From Rhizomicrobium sp. (lineage in GTDB: Bacteria; Pseudomonadota; Alphaproteobacteria; Micropepsales; Micropepsaceae), in contig JBBCHM010000002.1 of assembly GCA_037200045.1 (NCBI GenBank), forward strand, positions 1,105,241 to 1,169,240: DNA of 64,000 bases. The letters run 5' to 3'. A program made the translations under genes and the position numbers. This document shows positions 1 through 9,670 of this stretch, piece by piece (position 1 is the first letter of the stretch; each line of letters begins with the position of its first letter). The notes below the pieces were generated by a model. The model did no database searches. It worked only from the letters and a program-made list of their open reading frames with translations, and was not told where the DNA came from.

Positions 1-1045
1 GCTCGGGCTCGCCCTCGCCTGCCGCCAGCTCAAGGCGCGGGACGAGACGCTGGCGGCCCTCGACAAGGTCCTGGCGCTCGAACCGGCCAGTCTTCAGGCG
101 CTGCTGATGAAGGGGGATCATTTCCTCGAAGAGGGCGACAGCCAGGCCGGCATCGCGTTCTACCGGATGGCGCTGCGTTCGGCGCCGCCGGCGGCGCGGC
201 TTCCGGCCGCGCTGCAGGGCGAACTGCGCCGCGCCCAGCAGGCCTGCGAGGAGCATGCGCGAAAATACGAGGCCTATCTGCAGCACCGATTGGCCGAACA
301 CGGCTTCGACCCGGAGCGCTCCAGCGGCCGGTTCGCCCGGTCCGTCGATCTGATGACGGGAAAGCGGCGGATCTACTACCAGCAGCCGCATCACTATTAC
401 TTCCCCGAACTGCCGCAGATTCAGTTCGGCGATCCGAGCCAATTTCCGTGGCTGCCGGCCGTCGAGGCGGCGGTGCCCGACATACGTTCGGAGTTGCTGG
501 AGGTGCTGGGCGGGCCGGAGGCGTTCGCGCCCTATGTCGAAAGCTATCGCAACCGGCCGAAGGCCGACACGACGGGCACCATGGGCAATCCCAACTGGTC
601 CGCGTTCTTTCTGTGGAAGGCGGGCGAGATCGTTCCGGAAAACGCGGCGCGCTGTCCCAAGACCGTGCGGGCGCTCCAGGACCTGCCGTTCTGCCGCATC
701 GCGGGGCGGTCGCCCTCGGTGCTGTTTTCGCTGCTGCGGCCCGGCGCGCGGATTCCGCCCCATCTGGGCATGATCAACACCAGGCTGATCTGCCATATCC
801 CGCTGATCGTGCCGGAAAATTGCGGCATCCGGGTCGGCAACGAAACCCGGACCTGGACCGAGGGAAAGGCGCTCCTGCTCGACGACACGATCGAGCACGA
901 GGCCTGGAACAACAGCGACAAGCTCCGCGTCGTCCTGCTATTCGACGTGTGGAAGCCGGAACTGACCGAGGAAGAACGCGCTTTGGTGGTGGCCGCGATC
1001 GAAGCCGTCGACAGCTATGGCACCAAGCGGCCCTGGCGCGACTGA
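1..1045 (+). CDS. TPR / aspartyl(asparaginyl) beta-hydroxylase family protein (5' end outside window)
   Basis: The reading frame is open from base 2, so the gene starts upstream and the Met at 107 is internal. The visible N-terminal part is TPR-like (alternating Ala/Leu helices such as TLAALDKVLALEPASLQALL). The C-terminal half matches the Asp/Asn beta-hydroxylase family, Fe(II)/2-oxoglutarate enzymes that hydroxylate protein side chains. A first iron-ligand-type His lies in PPHLGM and a second in IEHEAWNN, with RLICHIPL between them forming the double-stranded beta-helix core. The gene converges on sppA with only 12 bp between the stop codons. The substrate is not evident. Confidence 0.85.
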   Translation, partial: LGLALACRQLKARDETLAALDKVLALEPASLQALLMKGDHFLEEGDSQAGIAFYRMALRSAPPAARLPAALQGELRRAQQACEEHARKYEAYLQHRLAEHGFDPERSSGRFARSVDLMTGKRRIYYQQPHHYYFPELPQIQFGDPSQFPWLPAVEAAVPDIRSELLEVLGGPEAFAPYVESYRNRPKADTTGTMGNPNWSAFFLWKAGEIVPENAARCPKTVRALQDLPFCRIAGRSPSVLFSLLRPGARIPPHLGMINTRLICHIPLIVPENCGIRVGNETRTWTEGKALLLDDTIEHEAWNNSDKLRVVLLFDVWKPELTEEERALVVAAIEAVDSYGTKRPWRD

Positions 1046-1057
1046 CCGCGCCGGCGG

Positions 1058-2821
1058 TCAGCGCGGCAGGTTGGTCGCGCGCAGTTCCACCCCGCCGCGC
1101 GGCAATTCGTTGACCGTGCCGACCACCGCGCGCACCGGCGCCGCGTCCATCAGCGAGACGAAATTCTCCACCGCCCGGACCGCCGTGGGCGTGCCGCCGA
1201 GGAGCGCATCGATCGCCTCGAACAGGCCCTTCTTGCGCGGATAGAGGCGGAACGCGACCCGGTCGCCCGGCGCGATGCCGGCCAGCTTCTTGGCGCTGTC
1301 GGTCGCGGTCCAGAAGCCGCCGAGATCGTCGACCAGCCCGTTGCCGCGCGCGTCGGCGCCCGACCAGACGCGGCCCTTGGCGATGTCCTGCACCTTGGCC
1401 AGCGGCAGCTTGCGCCCGGCGGCGACCTTCTGCGTGAAGTCGGCATAGATCGCGTCGGCCTCGCGGTTGAGCGCGGCGAGCTGGTCGTCGGTGTAGGGCT
1501 GGAACATCGAATTGTACAGCGCGTTGTGGCCGATGCCGATCGTGTCGGCGCCGACGCCGGCCAGCGCCAGGCTGCGCTGGAACGAGATCTTGCCCGTCAG
1601 CACGCCGATCGAGCCGGTGATCGTGCCCGGCTCCGCCACGATGCGGTTGGCCGAGGCCGAGATGTAATAGCCGCCCGAGGCCGCGACGCCGCCCATGCTG
1701 ACGACGACCGGCTTGCCGGCCTTCTGCGCCTTCTTGACCGCGTCGAGGATCTGGTCCGACGCCGTGACCGAGCCGCCGGGCGAGTCGACGCGCAGGATGA
1801 TGGCGCGCACGTCCTTGTCCTGGGCCGCGGCGCGGATCGCCTTGGCCATGTCGTCGCCGGCGATGACGTCGCTGTTGCCGCCGGCGCCGCCGTCGAGGAT
1901 CTCGCCCGAGGCTTCGATCAGGGCGATGCGCGGGCCCGAGCCGAAACCGGCATCGTCGTGCTGGGCACGGACGAATTTGGCGAGCGGCACGACCTTGGCG
2001 CCGTCGCCGGCACGCGCCAGCGCCGCGTTCTGCGCGTCGTCGTCGAAGCCGATCTGGTCGATCAGGCCGCGGGCGCGCGCGTCCTCGCTGAATTGCGGGC
2101 TGGCTTCGAGCGCGGCGACCATCCTGACCGGTGTCAGGCGGCGCGCCTGCGCGGCGCCGGCGACGGCGGTGTCGTACCAGGATTGCATCAGCCGCGTGGT
2201 CTGCACGCGGTCGGCCGGCGTCATGTTCTTTTCCATGAACTCGTCGGCGGCGCTCTTGTAGTCGGAGCGTTTGACGATCTGCGGCTCGGCGTTGATCTTG
2301 TCGAGCAGGCCGCGCAGGAAGAGCTGGGTGCCGCCCTCGCCCGCGGCGGTGAACGGCGCGCGCGGCTGCATCCAGATCTGGTCGGCATTGGCGGCGGTCA
2401 GGTAGTCGCCGAGGCCGGCGGCGTCGAAGCCCTGGGCATGGGCGATCACGAACTTGCCGCTGGCGCGGAACTTCTTCAGCGCCGTGCCGATCTCCTCGGC
2501 CTGGGCGATGGGAAGATTGGCGGTGCCGATGCGCAGCACGACGCCCTTGACGCGCGGATCCCGCTCGGCGGCGTCGAGCGCCAGGACGGTGTCCATCACC
2601 GTCACCGGATGGGTCTCGAAATCGAAAGTGGAGTTCACCGAATCAGCCAGCGGCGCGCGCAGGTCGAGCGCCAGCACCATGTTTCCCGGCAAGCCGTCGC
2701 CCCGGACCAGCCCGACGACGATGAGCACGACGAACAGGAGCACGACGAACACCGCGAATTTCGCGACGCCGTTGAGCACGCCGAGCCCGATGGACCCGAT
2801 CCAGCGCAAGAATGCGACCAT
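1058..2821 (-). CDS. sppA: Signal peptide peptidase SppA, 67 kDa (long) type
   Basis: A protein of 587 residues, the length of the E. coli-type long SppA, which digests cleaved signal peptides in the inner membrane. One transmembrane helix spans about residues 10-38. Two tandem peptidase S49 domains follow. The catalytic Lys fits K189 (KRSDYKSAADEF) and the catalytic Ser fits S382 in GGVAASGGYY, so the Ser-Lys dyad is complete. I chose the ATG at 2821 over a TTG two codons earlier; a GGGAAGG ribosome site precedes both. It appears monocistronic. Confidence 0.93.
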   Translation of the reverse strand: MVAFLRWIGSIGLGVLNGVAKFAVFVVLLFVVLIVVGLVRGDGLPGNMVLALDLRAPLADSVNSTFDFETHPVTVMDTVLALDAAERDPRVKGVVLRIGTANLPIAQAEEIGTALKKFRASGKFVIAHAQGFDAAGLGDYLTAANADQIWMQPRAPFTAAGEGGTQLFLRGLLDKINAEPQIVKRSDYKSAADEFMEKNMTPADRVQTTRLMQSWYDTAVAGAAQARRLTPVRMVAALEASPQFSEDARARGLIDQIGFDDDAQNAALARAGDGAKVVPLAKFVRAQHDDAGFGSGPRIALIEASGEILDGGAGGNSDVIAGDDMAKAIRAAAQDKDVRAIILRVDSPGGSVTASDQILDAVKKAQKAGKPVVVSMGGVAASGGYYISASANRIVAEPGTITGSIGVLTGKISFQRSLALAGVGADTIGIGHNALYNSMFQPYTDDQLAALNREADAIYADFTQKVAAGRKLPLAKVQDIAKGRVWSGADARGNGLVDDLGGFWTATDSAKKLAGIAPGDRVAFRLYPRKKGLFEAIDALLGGTPTAVRAVENFVSLMDAAPVRAVVGTVNELPRGGVELRATNLPR

Positions 2822-2952
2822 GAGCAAACCTTCCCGTGTCCTGCTTTAGGGCACTATATATGGGCGCGGGATTAAGGAAGGCCAATGACGGTGCGGAAAA
2901 TACGGCCGCGACGCGATTAATTGCCTGGAATCCCTCCGGAAACGGGGTTTGC

Positions 2953-4884
2953 CTAGTACCGCAGGCCGATCGTCAGCAGGTTCTGGCTGAAGGCGAACCA
3001 GACGGCGGCGAGCGCCGCCAGCGCGATCAGGAGGTCCGTGGCCTTGGTCCACCAGGGCCGGGCGCGGTCGCCGATGGCGGTCGCGAACTCGGCCAGCGGA
3101 ACCACCGTGCCGACGACGCCGGCCACGCCCAGGACCTGAAGCCCGCGGAACAGCCAGTCGATGGCGGGGGGCCAGCTCGCGAGACTGCCGGACAGCACCG
3201 TGAAGGCGACCGGAAAGCCCGCCAGGAATATCAGATCGATCAGCGCCACGACGCGGGTGAGGCGGTAGAGCAGCCGCGCCCGGCCGGCCAGCGCCAGCGG
3301 ACGGTCATAGCGCCAGCGCAGCACCGCCTTCACCGGCCAGAAGACGACGGTCAGCGCCAGCATGACGACCGTGAAGACCAGCAGATAGAAATTCCACGCC
3401 GCGGCGGTAAGCCCGGCGGGCTGCAGCACCATGATCGGGCCGGTATCCTCCATGCCGATCTGGTCGACCGCGCCGTCCTTCAGCTTCGCCTGGATCAGGC
3501 TCTTGCCGTTCACCTCCTGCCAGACGAAGGGCCGCACCTCGCGCCAGCGCTTGGGCGTGCCCGCGGGATTCACCAGGAGGGGAACCGTCAGCGTGTTGTC
3601 GGCGTTGAGCGAAATCGTCATCGGCTGGAAGATGTTGAGGACGCGCCCGAAGGTCGCGTCGCCGCGGCGGCTGACGATATAGTCGCCGACGAGCCTGGCG
3701 CCGTCGGCCCTGGCGGTGGCGAGCGTCGCGGCCGGCTTGGTTTTCGGCGCCGGGAAATAGCGGTTCATGAATTCGCGCATGAAGCCGCGGCGGATGATCG
3801 ACACGGCGCGGCCCTCGCCCGCGCTGTTCAGCGAGATGAACACGCCGGTGTCGGCGTCGAGGATCAGTTCCAGGTCGGAGTGGAAGACGCCGGTGTCGCC
3901 GCCATGCGCGACGATGCGGTGGCCGTTGATGTCGTCGTGATAGAAGCCATAGGCCATCGGCGACAGCGCCGGGAACGGGCGGAAGGCGATGCCGTGCATC
4001 TTGACCGCCATCCGCGGCGACAGGATGCGACCGGCGCCATAGGCGCCGTCATGCAGATGCGCGATCATAAAGCGCGCGATATCGCCGCCGCTGGCGGACA
4101 GGCCGCCGGCCGGCGTCATGGAGATCATCTCGAACGGCGTCGCGGGCCCCGAGGCCAGCGTGTAGCCCTTGGACATGTCGGCCGCGAGCACCGGCGGCAG
4201 CGGCTGCACGAAGCTCGCATGCGTCATGCCGAGCGGCGCGAAGATGTGGCGCTGGACATAGTCCTCGAACTTTTCGCCCGAGACGCGCTGGACGATATAG
4301 CCGGCGAGCGTGGCGCCGTAATTGGAATAGGCCGGCACCTCGCCGGGCGCGAAGATGCGCCGCGGCAGCGCCTCCTTCACCACGCGGTCGAGCGCCTCGA
4401 CGGATTTGGGATTGCCGATCAGCAGCGGGCGGAAGGTTTCCTCGAAGCCCGCCGTGTGCGTCATCAGTTCGCGCATCGTGACGGGCTTGCCGAAAGCGGG
4501 CGGGATCTTGAAATCGAGATAGGTGTTGACGTCCGCGTCGAGGTCGAGCTTGCCGGCATCGGCGAGCTGCATCACCGCCGTCCAGATGAAGAGCTTTGAG
4601 ATCGAGCCGGGGCGGAACAGCGTGCGCTCCGGATCGACCGGCGCACGCGTCGCGGTGTCGGCGACGCCATAGCCCTTCTCGAACAGCACCTGGCCGTCCT
4701 TGACCACCACCACGACCGCGCCGGCGATATTGCCCTGGGCGATGCCGAGCGGGACGAGGCCGTCCGAGAAGGCTTCGACATCGGTCCGGGTCAGCGCCGC
4801 GCCGGCCGGGGCGGTGTCGTCTTGCGCGAAAGCCGGCGCCACGGCGAGGCCGAACGCCAGCGCCACCCACGGTATCGATCTCAT
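2953..4884 (-). CDS. Serine hydrolase, class C beta-lactamase family, with C-terminal membrane domain
   Basis: A protein of 643 residues starting at the ATG at 4884. A cleavable signal peptide runs to about residue 20 (AFAQ), which excludes longer upstream starts. The beta-lactamase/transpeptidase fold carries the SxxK nucleophile motif (S94-ISK), a YSN motif (PAYSNYGA) and an HGG motif (VAHGGDTG) in place of KTG. The last roughly 150 residues hold several hydrophobic helices, so the hydrolase is anchored with its catalytic domain in the periplasm. The family includes D-aminopeptidases, esterases and penicillin-binding-like proteins; the substrate cannot be told here. It is divergent from the ABC exporter gene. 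Confidence 0.85.
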   Translation of the reverse strand: MRSIPWVALAFGLAVAPAFAQDDTAPAGAALTRTDVEAFSDGLVPLGIAQGNIAGAVVVVVKDGQVLFEKGYGVADTATRAPVDPERTLFRPGSISKLFIWTAVMQLADAGKLDLDADVNTYLDFKIPPAFGKPVTMRELMTHTAGFEETFRPLLIGNPKSVEALDRVVKEALPRRIFAPGEVPAYSNYGATLAGYIVQRVSGEKFEDYVQRHIFAPLGMTHASFVQPLPPVLAADMSKGYTLASGPATPFEMISMTPAGGLSASGGDIARFMIAHLHDGAYGAGRILSPRMAVKMHGIAFRPFPALSPMAYGFYHDDINGHRIVAHGGDTGVFHSDLELILDADTGVFISLNSAGEGRAVSIIRRGFMREFMNRYFPAPKTKPAATLATARADGARLVGDYIVSRRGDATFGRVLNIFQPMTISLNADNTLTVPLLVNPAGTPKRWREVRPFVWQEVNGKSLIQAKLKDGAVDQIGMEDTGPIMVLQPAGLTAAAWNFYLLVFTVVMLALTVVFWPVKAVLRWRYDRPLALAGRARLLYRLTRVVALIDLIFLAGFPVAFTVLSGSLASWPPAIDWLFRGLQVLGVAGVVGTVVPLAEFATAIGDRARPWWTKATDLLIALAALAAVWFAFSQNLLTIGLRY

Positions 4885-5056
4885 CGCCTGTCCCCTCGCC
4901 GCGCGGCCCCGTTGTCGCAACAGTCGAGATGGGCCTTCAAAGCGGCGAAACCAGTGGCACGCGGGCAACAGCTTCCCTAAAATCCATCGACTCAGACGAA
5001 AAACGAGCCGCCCCGCGGCTCCAGGGAAACGGTGCCGCCAGGCGCCGGATGCGCAT

Positions 5057-6898
5057 TTGACCGCCGCCGAAACACAGACGCAGCCGCGAAGGGGGCCGCT
5101 TTGGCGGCTGATTCCGCTGGTCAACCGGCACGGCTGGGCGTTCTGGAGCGGGATGTTCTTCATCTGCCTGGGCCGCGTGTTCGAGGCCGGCATGCCGTTG
5201 TTCGTCCGGCTGGGCGTCAACCGGGTGACGGTCGGCGACACGCGCCTGCTGGCGCCGGTGCTGGGCATCCTGGGGCTCGCGGTGGCGCGCTATGCGACGG
5301 TCGCCTATGGGCGCCAGCTCGTGCGGCTGGTCGGCGTCACCGTGACCTATGACATGCGCGAGCGGCTCTATTGGCATTTCGAATTGCAGGGGCCGCGCTT
5401 CTTCGCGCGCTTTCCGACCGGCGACCTGATGGCGCGCGCCATCAACGATCTGAACCTCGTGCGGCAGTTGATCGGCGTCGGCAGCCGCACGCTGATCGTG
5501 CTCGGCTTCTCCGGCCTTATCGCCTTCGCCTTCATGATGGTGCTGTCGCTCAAGCTGACGCTATGGCTTTTGCCGATCATGCCGTTCATCGCCGTCATGG
5601 GCTATTTCCTGTCGCGGCGGATCTACGAGCAGTCGACGCTGGTGCAGGAGGGCTTTTCCTCGCTGTCGGAGTCGGTGCAGGAGAACCTCAACGGCATCCG
5701 CACCATCCAGACGCATGCGCAGGAGGACCGCGAGGTCGCGCGCTTCAAGACGGTGTCGGGCGCCTATGCCGACAATTACTTCCGGCTGATGGTGCTGAAC
5801 GCGGCGCTGAACGCCTGGATGGTGGTGTTCACCGGCCTCGCGGTGATGATCATCATGGGCTTCGGCGGCTGGCAGGTGCTGCACGGCGAGATGAGCGTCG
5901 GCACCTTCACCGCCTTCACGCTCTATCTCGCTATGGCGGTGGCGCCGATCCAGCAATCGGGCCAGATCGTGTCGATGTTCCAGCGCGGTTCGTCCGGCGC
6001 CGCGCGGCTGTTCGAGATCCTGGACTATGAGCCCGAGATCCGCGACGCGCCGGACGCCGAGCCGCTTGACAAGATCGGCGGCGACATAAGGCTGCAGCAT
6101 CTGTCCTATACCTATCCGCGGCGCGCCTCGGCCAAGGACGCGCGCGCGACGGATGCCAAGGCGGCGGCGACCGGGACGGCGGCGCTGAACGATGTGTCGC
6201 TGCATGTGAAGGCGGGCGAGACCATCGCGATCCTGGGCCGCGTCGGTTCGGGCAAGTCGACCTTGCTGCGGTCCATCGTGCGGCTGCTCGATCCGCCGCC
6301 GGGCACGATCTATCTCGACGGGCGCGACATCCGCCTGCTGCCCATTGCGCAGGTGCGCGGCCAGATCGCGCTGGTGCCGCAGGACCCGTTCCTGTTCGCC
6401 GACGAGCTCGGCCGCAACATCGCCTACGACAACCCGAACCGTCCGGCGGACGAGATCTGGGGCGCGGCGGAAGCCGCCGATTTGGAAGACACCATCGAAC
6501 GCTTCCCCGATCACCTGAAGACGCTGGTCGGCGAGCGCGGCGTGACGCTGTCGGGCGGGCAGAAGCAGCGCACCAGCCTGGCGCGCGGATTGATCCGCGA
6601 TACGCCGGTGCTGTTGCTCGACGACTGTTTCTCCAGCGTGGATACCGAGACCGAGGAACACATTCTGTCGCGGCTGAAGACGCTGCGGGCCGGGCGCACG
6701 ACGATGCTTGTATCGCACCGCGTCTCCACCGCGCGGCATGCCGACCGCATTTTCGTGCTCGACGCGGGGCGCGTCGTGGAAGCCGGAACGCATGCCGAGT
6801 TGATCGCTCAGGGCGGCATCTACGCGCATTTCGCGCAAGTCCAGGGGCGGCGCGAGGAATTGGTGCACGAACTCGAACGCGAGAAGGCGGCGAAATGA
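5057..6898 (+). CDS. ABC exporter half-transporter, degenerate-site subunit
   Basis: A 613-residue fused membrane/ATPase half-transporter of the multidrug/lipid exporter class. No in-frame ATG lies in front of the membrane domain, so I place the start at the TTG at 5057; this start is uncertain. The membrane domain covers roughly residues 25-320. The ATPase domain has Walker A GRVGSGKST and signature LSGGQ. Walker B is LLLDDCFSSVD, where Asp replaces the catalytic Glu, a hallmark of the degenerate subunit in heterodimeric exporters. It overlaps the next half-transporter by four bases (ATGA), so the two are translationally coupled and should form one heterodimer. Confidence 0.88.
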   Translation: MTAAETQTQPRRGPLWRLIPLVNRHGWAFWSGMFFICLGRVFEAGMPLFVRLGVNRVTVGDTRLLAPVLGILGLAVARYATVAYGRQLVRLVGVTVTYDMRERLYWHFELQGPRFFARFPTGDLMARAINDLNLVRQLIGVGSRTLIVLGFSGLIAFAFMMVLSLKLTLWLLPIMPFIAVMGYFLSRRIYEQSTLVQEGFSSLSESVQENLNGIRTIQTHAQEDREVARFKTVSGAYADNYFRLMVLNAALNAWMVVFTGLAVMIIMGFGGWQVLHGEMSVGTFTAFTLYLAMAVAPIQQSGQIVSMFQRGSSGAARLFEILDYEPEIRDAPDAEPLDKIGGDIRLQHLSYTYPRRASAKDARATDAKAAATGTAALNDVSLHVKAGETIAILGRVGSGKSTLLRSIVRLLDPPPGTIYLDGRDIRLLPIAQVRGQIALVPQDPFLFADELGRNIAYDNPNRPADEIWGAAEAADLEDTIERFPDHLKTLVGERGVTLSGGQKQRTSLARGLIRDTPVLLLDDCFSSVDTETEEHILSRLKTLRAGRTTMLVSHRVSTARHADRIFVLDAGRVVEAGTHAELIAQGGIYAHFAQVQGRREELVHELEREKAAK

Positions 6899-8772
6899 CG
6901 GACGCGACCGTTTCCGCCGCGCCGCGCCGGCCGAAGGGTGCCTTCGACGACGACGTCTACGGCAAGAGCCTGGACGTCGGACAGGTGCGCCGCCTGCTGC
7001 ACTGGATGAAGCCCTATCGCGCCCAGGCGGCCGGATCGCTGGTGCTGGTGCTGCTCGCGGCTATCGCCTCGATCATGGCGCCGACGGTGATGAGCCGCGT
7101 GCTGGTCGACGGCATCGTGCTGAAGCACCAGGGGCCGGAGCTGGCCGATCTCGGCCAGGAGGCGTTCAACCGCTGGATCGCGGCGACGGTGGGCACGACG
7201 CCGCTTATCGCGGCCTGCATCCAGTACATGCTGTGGATCCTGCTCGCCGCCGCGCTGGGACGCGGCTTCGGCATCCTGTTCGGCCGCGCGACGCTGAACA
7301 CGCTGCGCGATCTGCGCTGCGATCTGTTCGAGCATCTGGAGCACCTGCCGTCGAGCTTTTACGACCGCGTCGCGGTGGGCCGGGTGATGACGCGCGTGGC
7401 CAACGACGTGGAGACGCTGTTCGAGCTGTTCGCCGGCTTCGGCCAGCTCGCCGGGCAGTTCGTGCCGTTCTTCGTCGCCATCACCATCATGGTCACGCTG
7501 TCGCCGGTGCTGACGCTCGAATTGCTGCCGGTCCTGCCGGTCGCCGCGTTCTTCACCTGGATGTTCCGGCGCATGTCGCGCCCGCTCTACCGCATCATCC
7601 GCATGACGGTGTCGCGGCTGAACGAGAATCTGCAGGAGAACCTCTCCGGCATCGAGGTGGTGCAGCTCTATGGCCGGGAGAAGATCAACTTCCAGCGCTA
7701 TTCGGCGATCAACAACGAGAACCGCGGCAGCGAGACCAGGGCGCTGACCATCGAGAGTTTCTACGGCCCGTTCATCGACGGCATGAACTATATCGGCATC
7801 GCGGTCATCGTGTGGTTCGGCGGGCATCTTGTGCTGCACCAGGAGATGACGGTCGGCACGCTGCTGCTGTTCACGCAGTTCCTCGACATGCTGTTCCGCC
7901 CCATCGTCGCGATGGGCGAGCAGTGGAACATCGTGTTCCGCGCCATGGCGAGCGGCGAGCGCATCTTCCAGGCGCTCGACTGGAACGAGGCGCTGAAGCA
8001 GCCCGAACATCCGACGCCCCTGCCCCCCGACCTGCACGGCAAGGTCGAATTCCGCCATTTGACCTTCGGCTATATGCCCGAGCATCCGATCCTGAAGGAC
8101 GTCAGCTTCGACATCCGGCCCGGCGAGCGCATCGCCATCGTCGGGCCGACGGGTTCGGGCAAGACCTCGCTGATCCGCCTGCTCTGTCGGTTCTACGACG
8201 TGCCGGACGGCAGCATCTTCCTCGACGATATCGACATCATGCAGATCAGGCCGTCGGATATCCGCGCGCGGATCGGCGTGGTGCTGCAGGATTTCCACAT
8301 CTTCTCGGGGACGGTCTACGACAATATCGCGCTCAACGACCCGCGCATCACCCGCGAGGTGGCGGAGTACGCCGCCAAGCTGGTCCACGCCGATCCGTTC
8401 ATCCGCGCCCTGCCCCAGGGCTACGACACGCCGCTGAACGAGCGCGGGCGGAATCTCTCCCATGGCCAGCGCCAACTGCTCGCCTTCGCGCGCGTGCTGG
8501 CGATGAATCCGGAAGTTCTGGTGCTCGACGAGGCGACCGCCAGCATCGATACCGAGACGGAACTGGTGATCCAGGACGCGCTGCTGAAGCTGACCGAGGG
8601 GCGCACCTCGGTGATCATCGCGCACCGGCTGCAGACGATCAAGGACGCGCACCGCATCGTGGTGCTGACCGAGGGGCGGGTGCGCGAGATCGGCACGCAT
8701 GAGGAACTGATCGCCAAGGGCGGGCTCTATCGCACGCTTTATGAATTGCAGTTCCAGGAAGCGGCGCTGTAA
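6895..8772 (+). CDS. ABC exporter half-transporter, catalytic-site subunit
   Basis: A 625-residue half-transporter, partner of the preceding gene by ATGA overlap. Walker A is GPTGSGKTS and Walker B is VLVLDEATAS with the catalytic Glu intact. Its signature is LSHGQ rather than LSGGQ. In heterodimeric exporters the degenerate ATP site is built from Walker A/B of one subunit and the signature of the other; here the Asp-type Walker B (upstream subunit) pairs with the altered LSHGQ (this subunit), which fits exactly. The substrate is unknown. A rho-independent terminator follows directly. Confidence 0.92.
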   Translation: MTDATVSAAPRRPKGAFDDDVYGKSLDVGQVRRLLHWMKPYRAQAAGSLVLVLLAAIASIMAPTVMSRVLVDGIVLKHQGPELADLGQEAFNRWIAATVGTTPLIAACIQYMLWILLAAALGRGFGILFGRATLNTLRDLRCDLFEHLEHLPSSFYDRVAVGRVMTRVANDVETLFELFAGFGQLAGQFVPFFVAITIMVTLSPVLTLELLPVLPVAAFFTWMFRRMSRPLYRIIRMTVSRLNENLQENLSGIEVVQLYGREKINFQRYSAINNENRGSETRALTIESFYGPFIDGMNYIGIAVIVWFGGHLVLHQEMTVGTLLLFTQFLDMLFRPIVAMGEQWNIVFRAMASGERIFQALDWNEALKQPEHPTPLPPDLHGKVEFRHLTFGYMPEHPILKDVSFDIRPGERIAIVGPTGSGKTSLIRLLCRFYDVPDGSIFLDDIDIMQIRPSDIRARIGVVLQDFHIFSGTVYDNIALNDPRITREVAEYAAKLVHADPFIRALPQGYDTPLNERGRNLSHGQRQLLAFARVLAMNPEVLVLDEATASIDTETELVIQDALLKLTEGRTSVIIAHRLQTIKDAHRIVVLTEGRVREIGTHEELIAKGGLYRTLYELQFQEAAL

Positions 8773-8774
8773 CG

Positions 8775-8802
8775 AAAAAAGCCCGGCTTGCGCCGGGCTT
8801 TT
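8775..8802. terminator. Bidirectional rho-independent terminator
   Basis: A perfect 7-bp stem (GCCCGGC / GCCGGGC) with a TTGC loop at 8781-8798 is flanked by an A run (8775-8780) and a T run (8799-8802). It can therefore end the ABC exporter operon on the plus strand and csbD on the minus strand. Confidence 0.85.
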
Positions 8803-8823
8803 CCGTTCGTGCGAAGGCGACGA

Positions 8824-9003
8824 CTACTTCGTAGCGTCGCGAATGGCGTCCTTGGCCCCGCCGACGGCGCTCTGGACCTTGCCCTTCAGCTTGTCGGCTG
8901 TGCCCTCGGCCTGGAGCTTGGAGTCGCCGGTGATCTTGCCAGCGGCTTCCTTGATGGCGCCCTTGGCCTGGTTGGCGGAACCCTCGATGCGATCCTTGTC
9001 CAT
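8824..9003 (-). CDS. CsbD family stress-response protein
   Basis: A 59-residue, charged, Ala/Gly/Lys-rich protein beginning MDKDRIEGSANQAKGAIKEA, the typical CsbD N-terminus. Family members are small, poorly structured proteins of unknown biochemical role, often induced by general stress. The ATG at 9003 has a GGAG ribosome site nine bases upstream. The gene is monocistronic and ends at the shared bidirectional terminator. No SigF-type promoter was found in front of it. Confidence 0.88.
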   Translation of the reverse strand: MDKDRIEGSANQAKGAIKEAAGKITGDSKLQAEGTADKLKGKVQSAVGGAKDAIRDATK

Positions 9004-9109
9004 TTTCGTTCTCCGTTTTTGGGGAAATGCAGGGAGGAAACGTTCCCCCGTCGGCGTCGTTCCGGGAACCGGCCCCTTATATATTTCGCGCCCGCGGGAA
9101 CGGAGCGGC

Positions 9110-9134
9110 GTAACCGAAATCCAATCTGGCCGAA
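9110..9134 (+). promoter_or_regulatory. Candidate SigF promoter of msrB
   Basis: GTAACC at 9110-9115 and CGAA at 9131-9134 with a 15-base spacer. The expected transcription start is about 25 bases before the msrB ATG. The same bipartite motif stands before sigF, msrA and the Met-rich gene. Confidence 0.75.
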
Positions 9135-9165
9135 TTGTCGTATACCGGACCGAACGGAGACCGCC

Positions 9166-9639
9166 ATGACATCGAGACGCAACATCTTGCAAGTTCTGCT
9201 GCTCGGCAGCGCTGGCGCGTCGCTGGGCGCGTGGCCGGCCCTGGCCAAGACCTATGCGGTGCAGCACACCGAAGCGGAGTGGCGCAGGTTGCTGTCGCAG
9301 GAAGCCTATCACGTGCTGCGCGAGCAAGGCACCGAGCAGCCCTATTCGAGCCCGCTGCTGAACGAGCACCGCAAGGGCACGTTCACCTGCGCCGGCTGCG
9401 CGCTGCCGGTGTTCGCCTCGTCGACCAAATTCGACAGCGGCACGGGCTGGCCGAGCTTCTGGGCGCCGCTGCCGCATGCCGTCGAGACCACGAGCGACGA
9501 CAGCTGGATCGAGAGCCGCACCGAGGTGCATTGCAGCCGCTGCGGCGGCCATCTCGGCCATGTGTTCGACGATGGCCCCAAGCCGACCGGCCTGCGCTAT
9601 TGCATGGACGGCGTGGCGCTGGGCTTCAAGCCGGCTTGA
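9166..9639 (+). CDS. msrB: Exported peptide-methionine (R)-S-oxide reductase MsrB
   Basis: A 157-residue enzyme that reduces methionine-R-sulfoxide in proteins. The N-terminus (MTSRRNILQVLLLG... to ALA at residue 27) is a signal peptide with a twin-arginine-like SRRNIL, so the enzyme acts in the periplasm. Zn-binding cysteines are the pairs C75/C78 (CAGC) and C123/C126 (CSRC), the core motif GTGWPSFW is present, and the catalytic Cys is C146 in RYCMDG. A longer reading frame exists upstream, but the ATG at 9166 follows the SigF-type promoter and begins the signal peptide. An alpha/beta hydrolase gene follows after 31 bp and may share the transcript. Confidence 0.95.
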   Translation: MTSRRNILQVLLLGSAGASLGAWPALAKTYAVQHTEAEWRRLLSQEAYHVLREQGTEQPYSSPLLNEHRKGTFTCAGCALPVFASSTKFDSGTGWPSFWAPLPHAVETTSDDSWIESRTEVHCSRCGGHLGHVFDDGPKPTGLRYCMDGVALGFKPA

Positions 9640-9670
9640 GTCAGGCGCGCCTTCGCCGGACAATAGCGGC

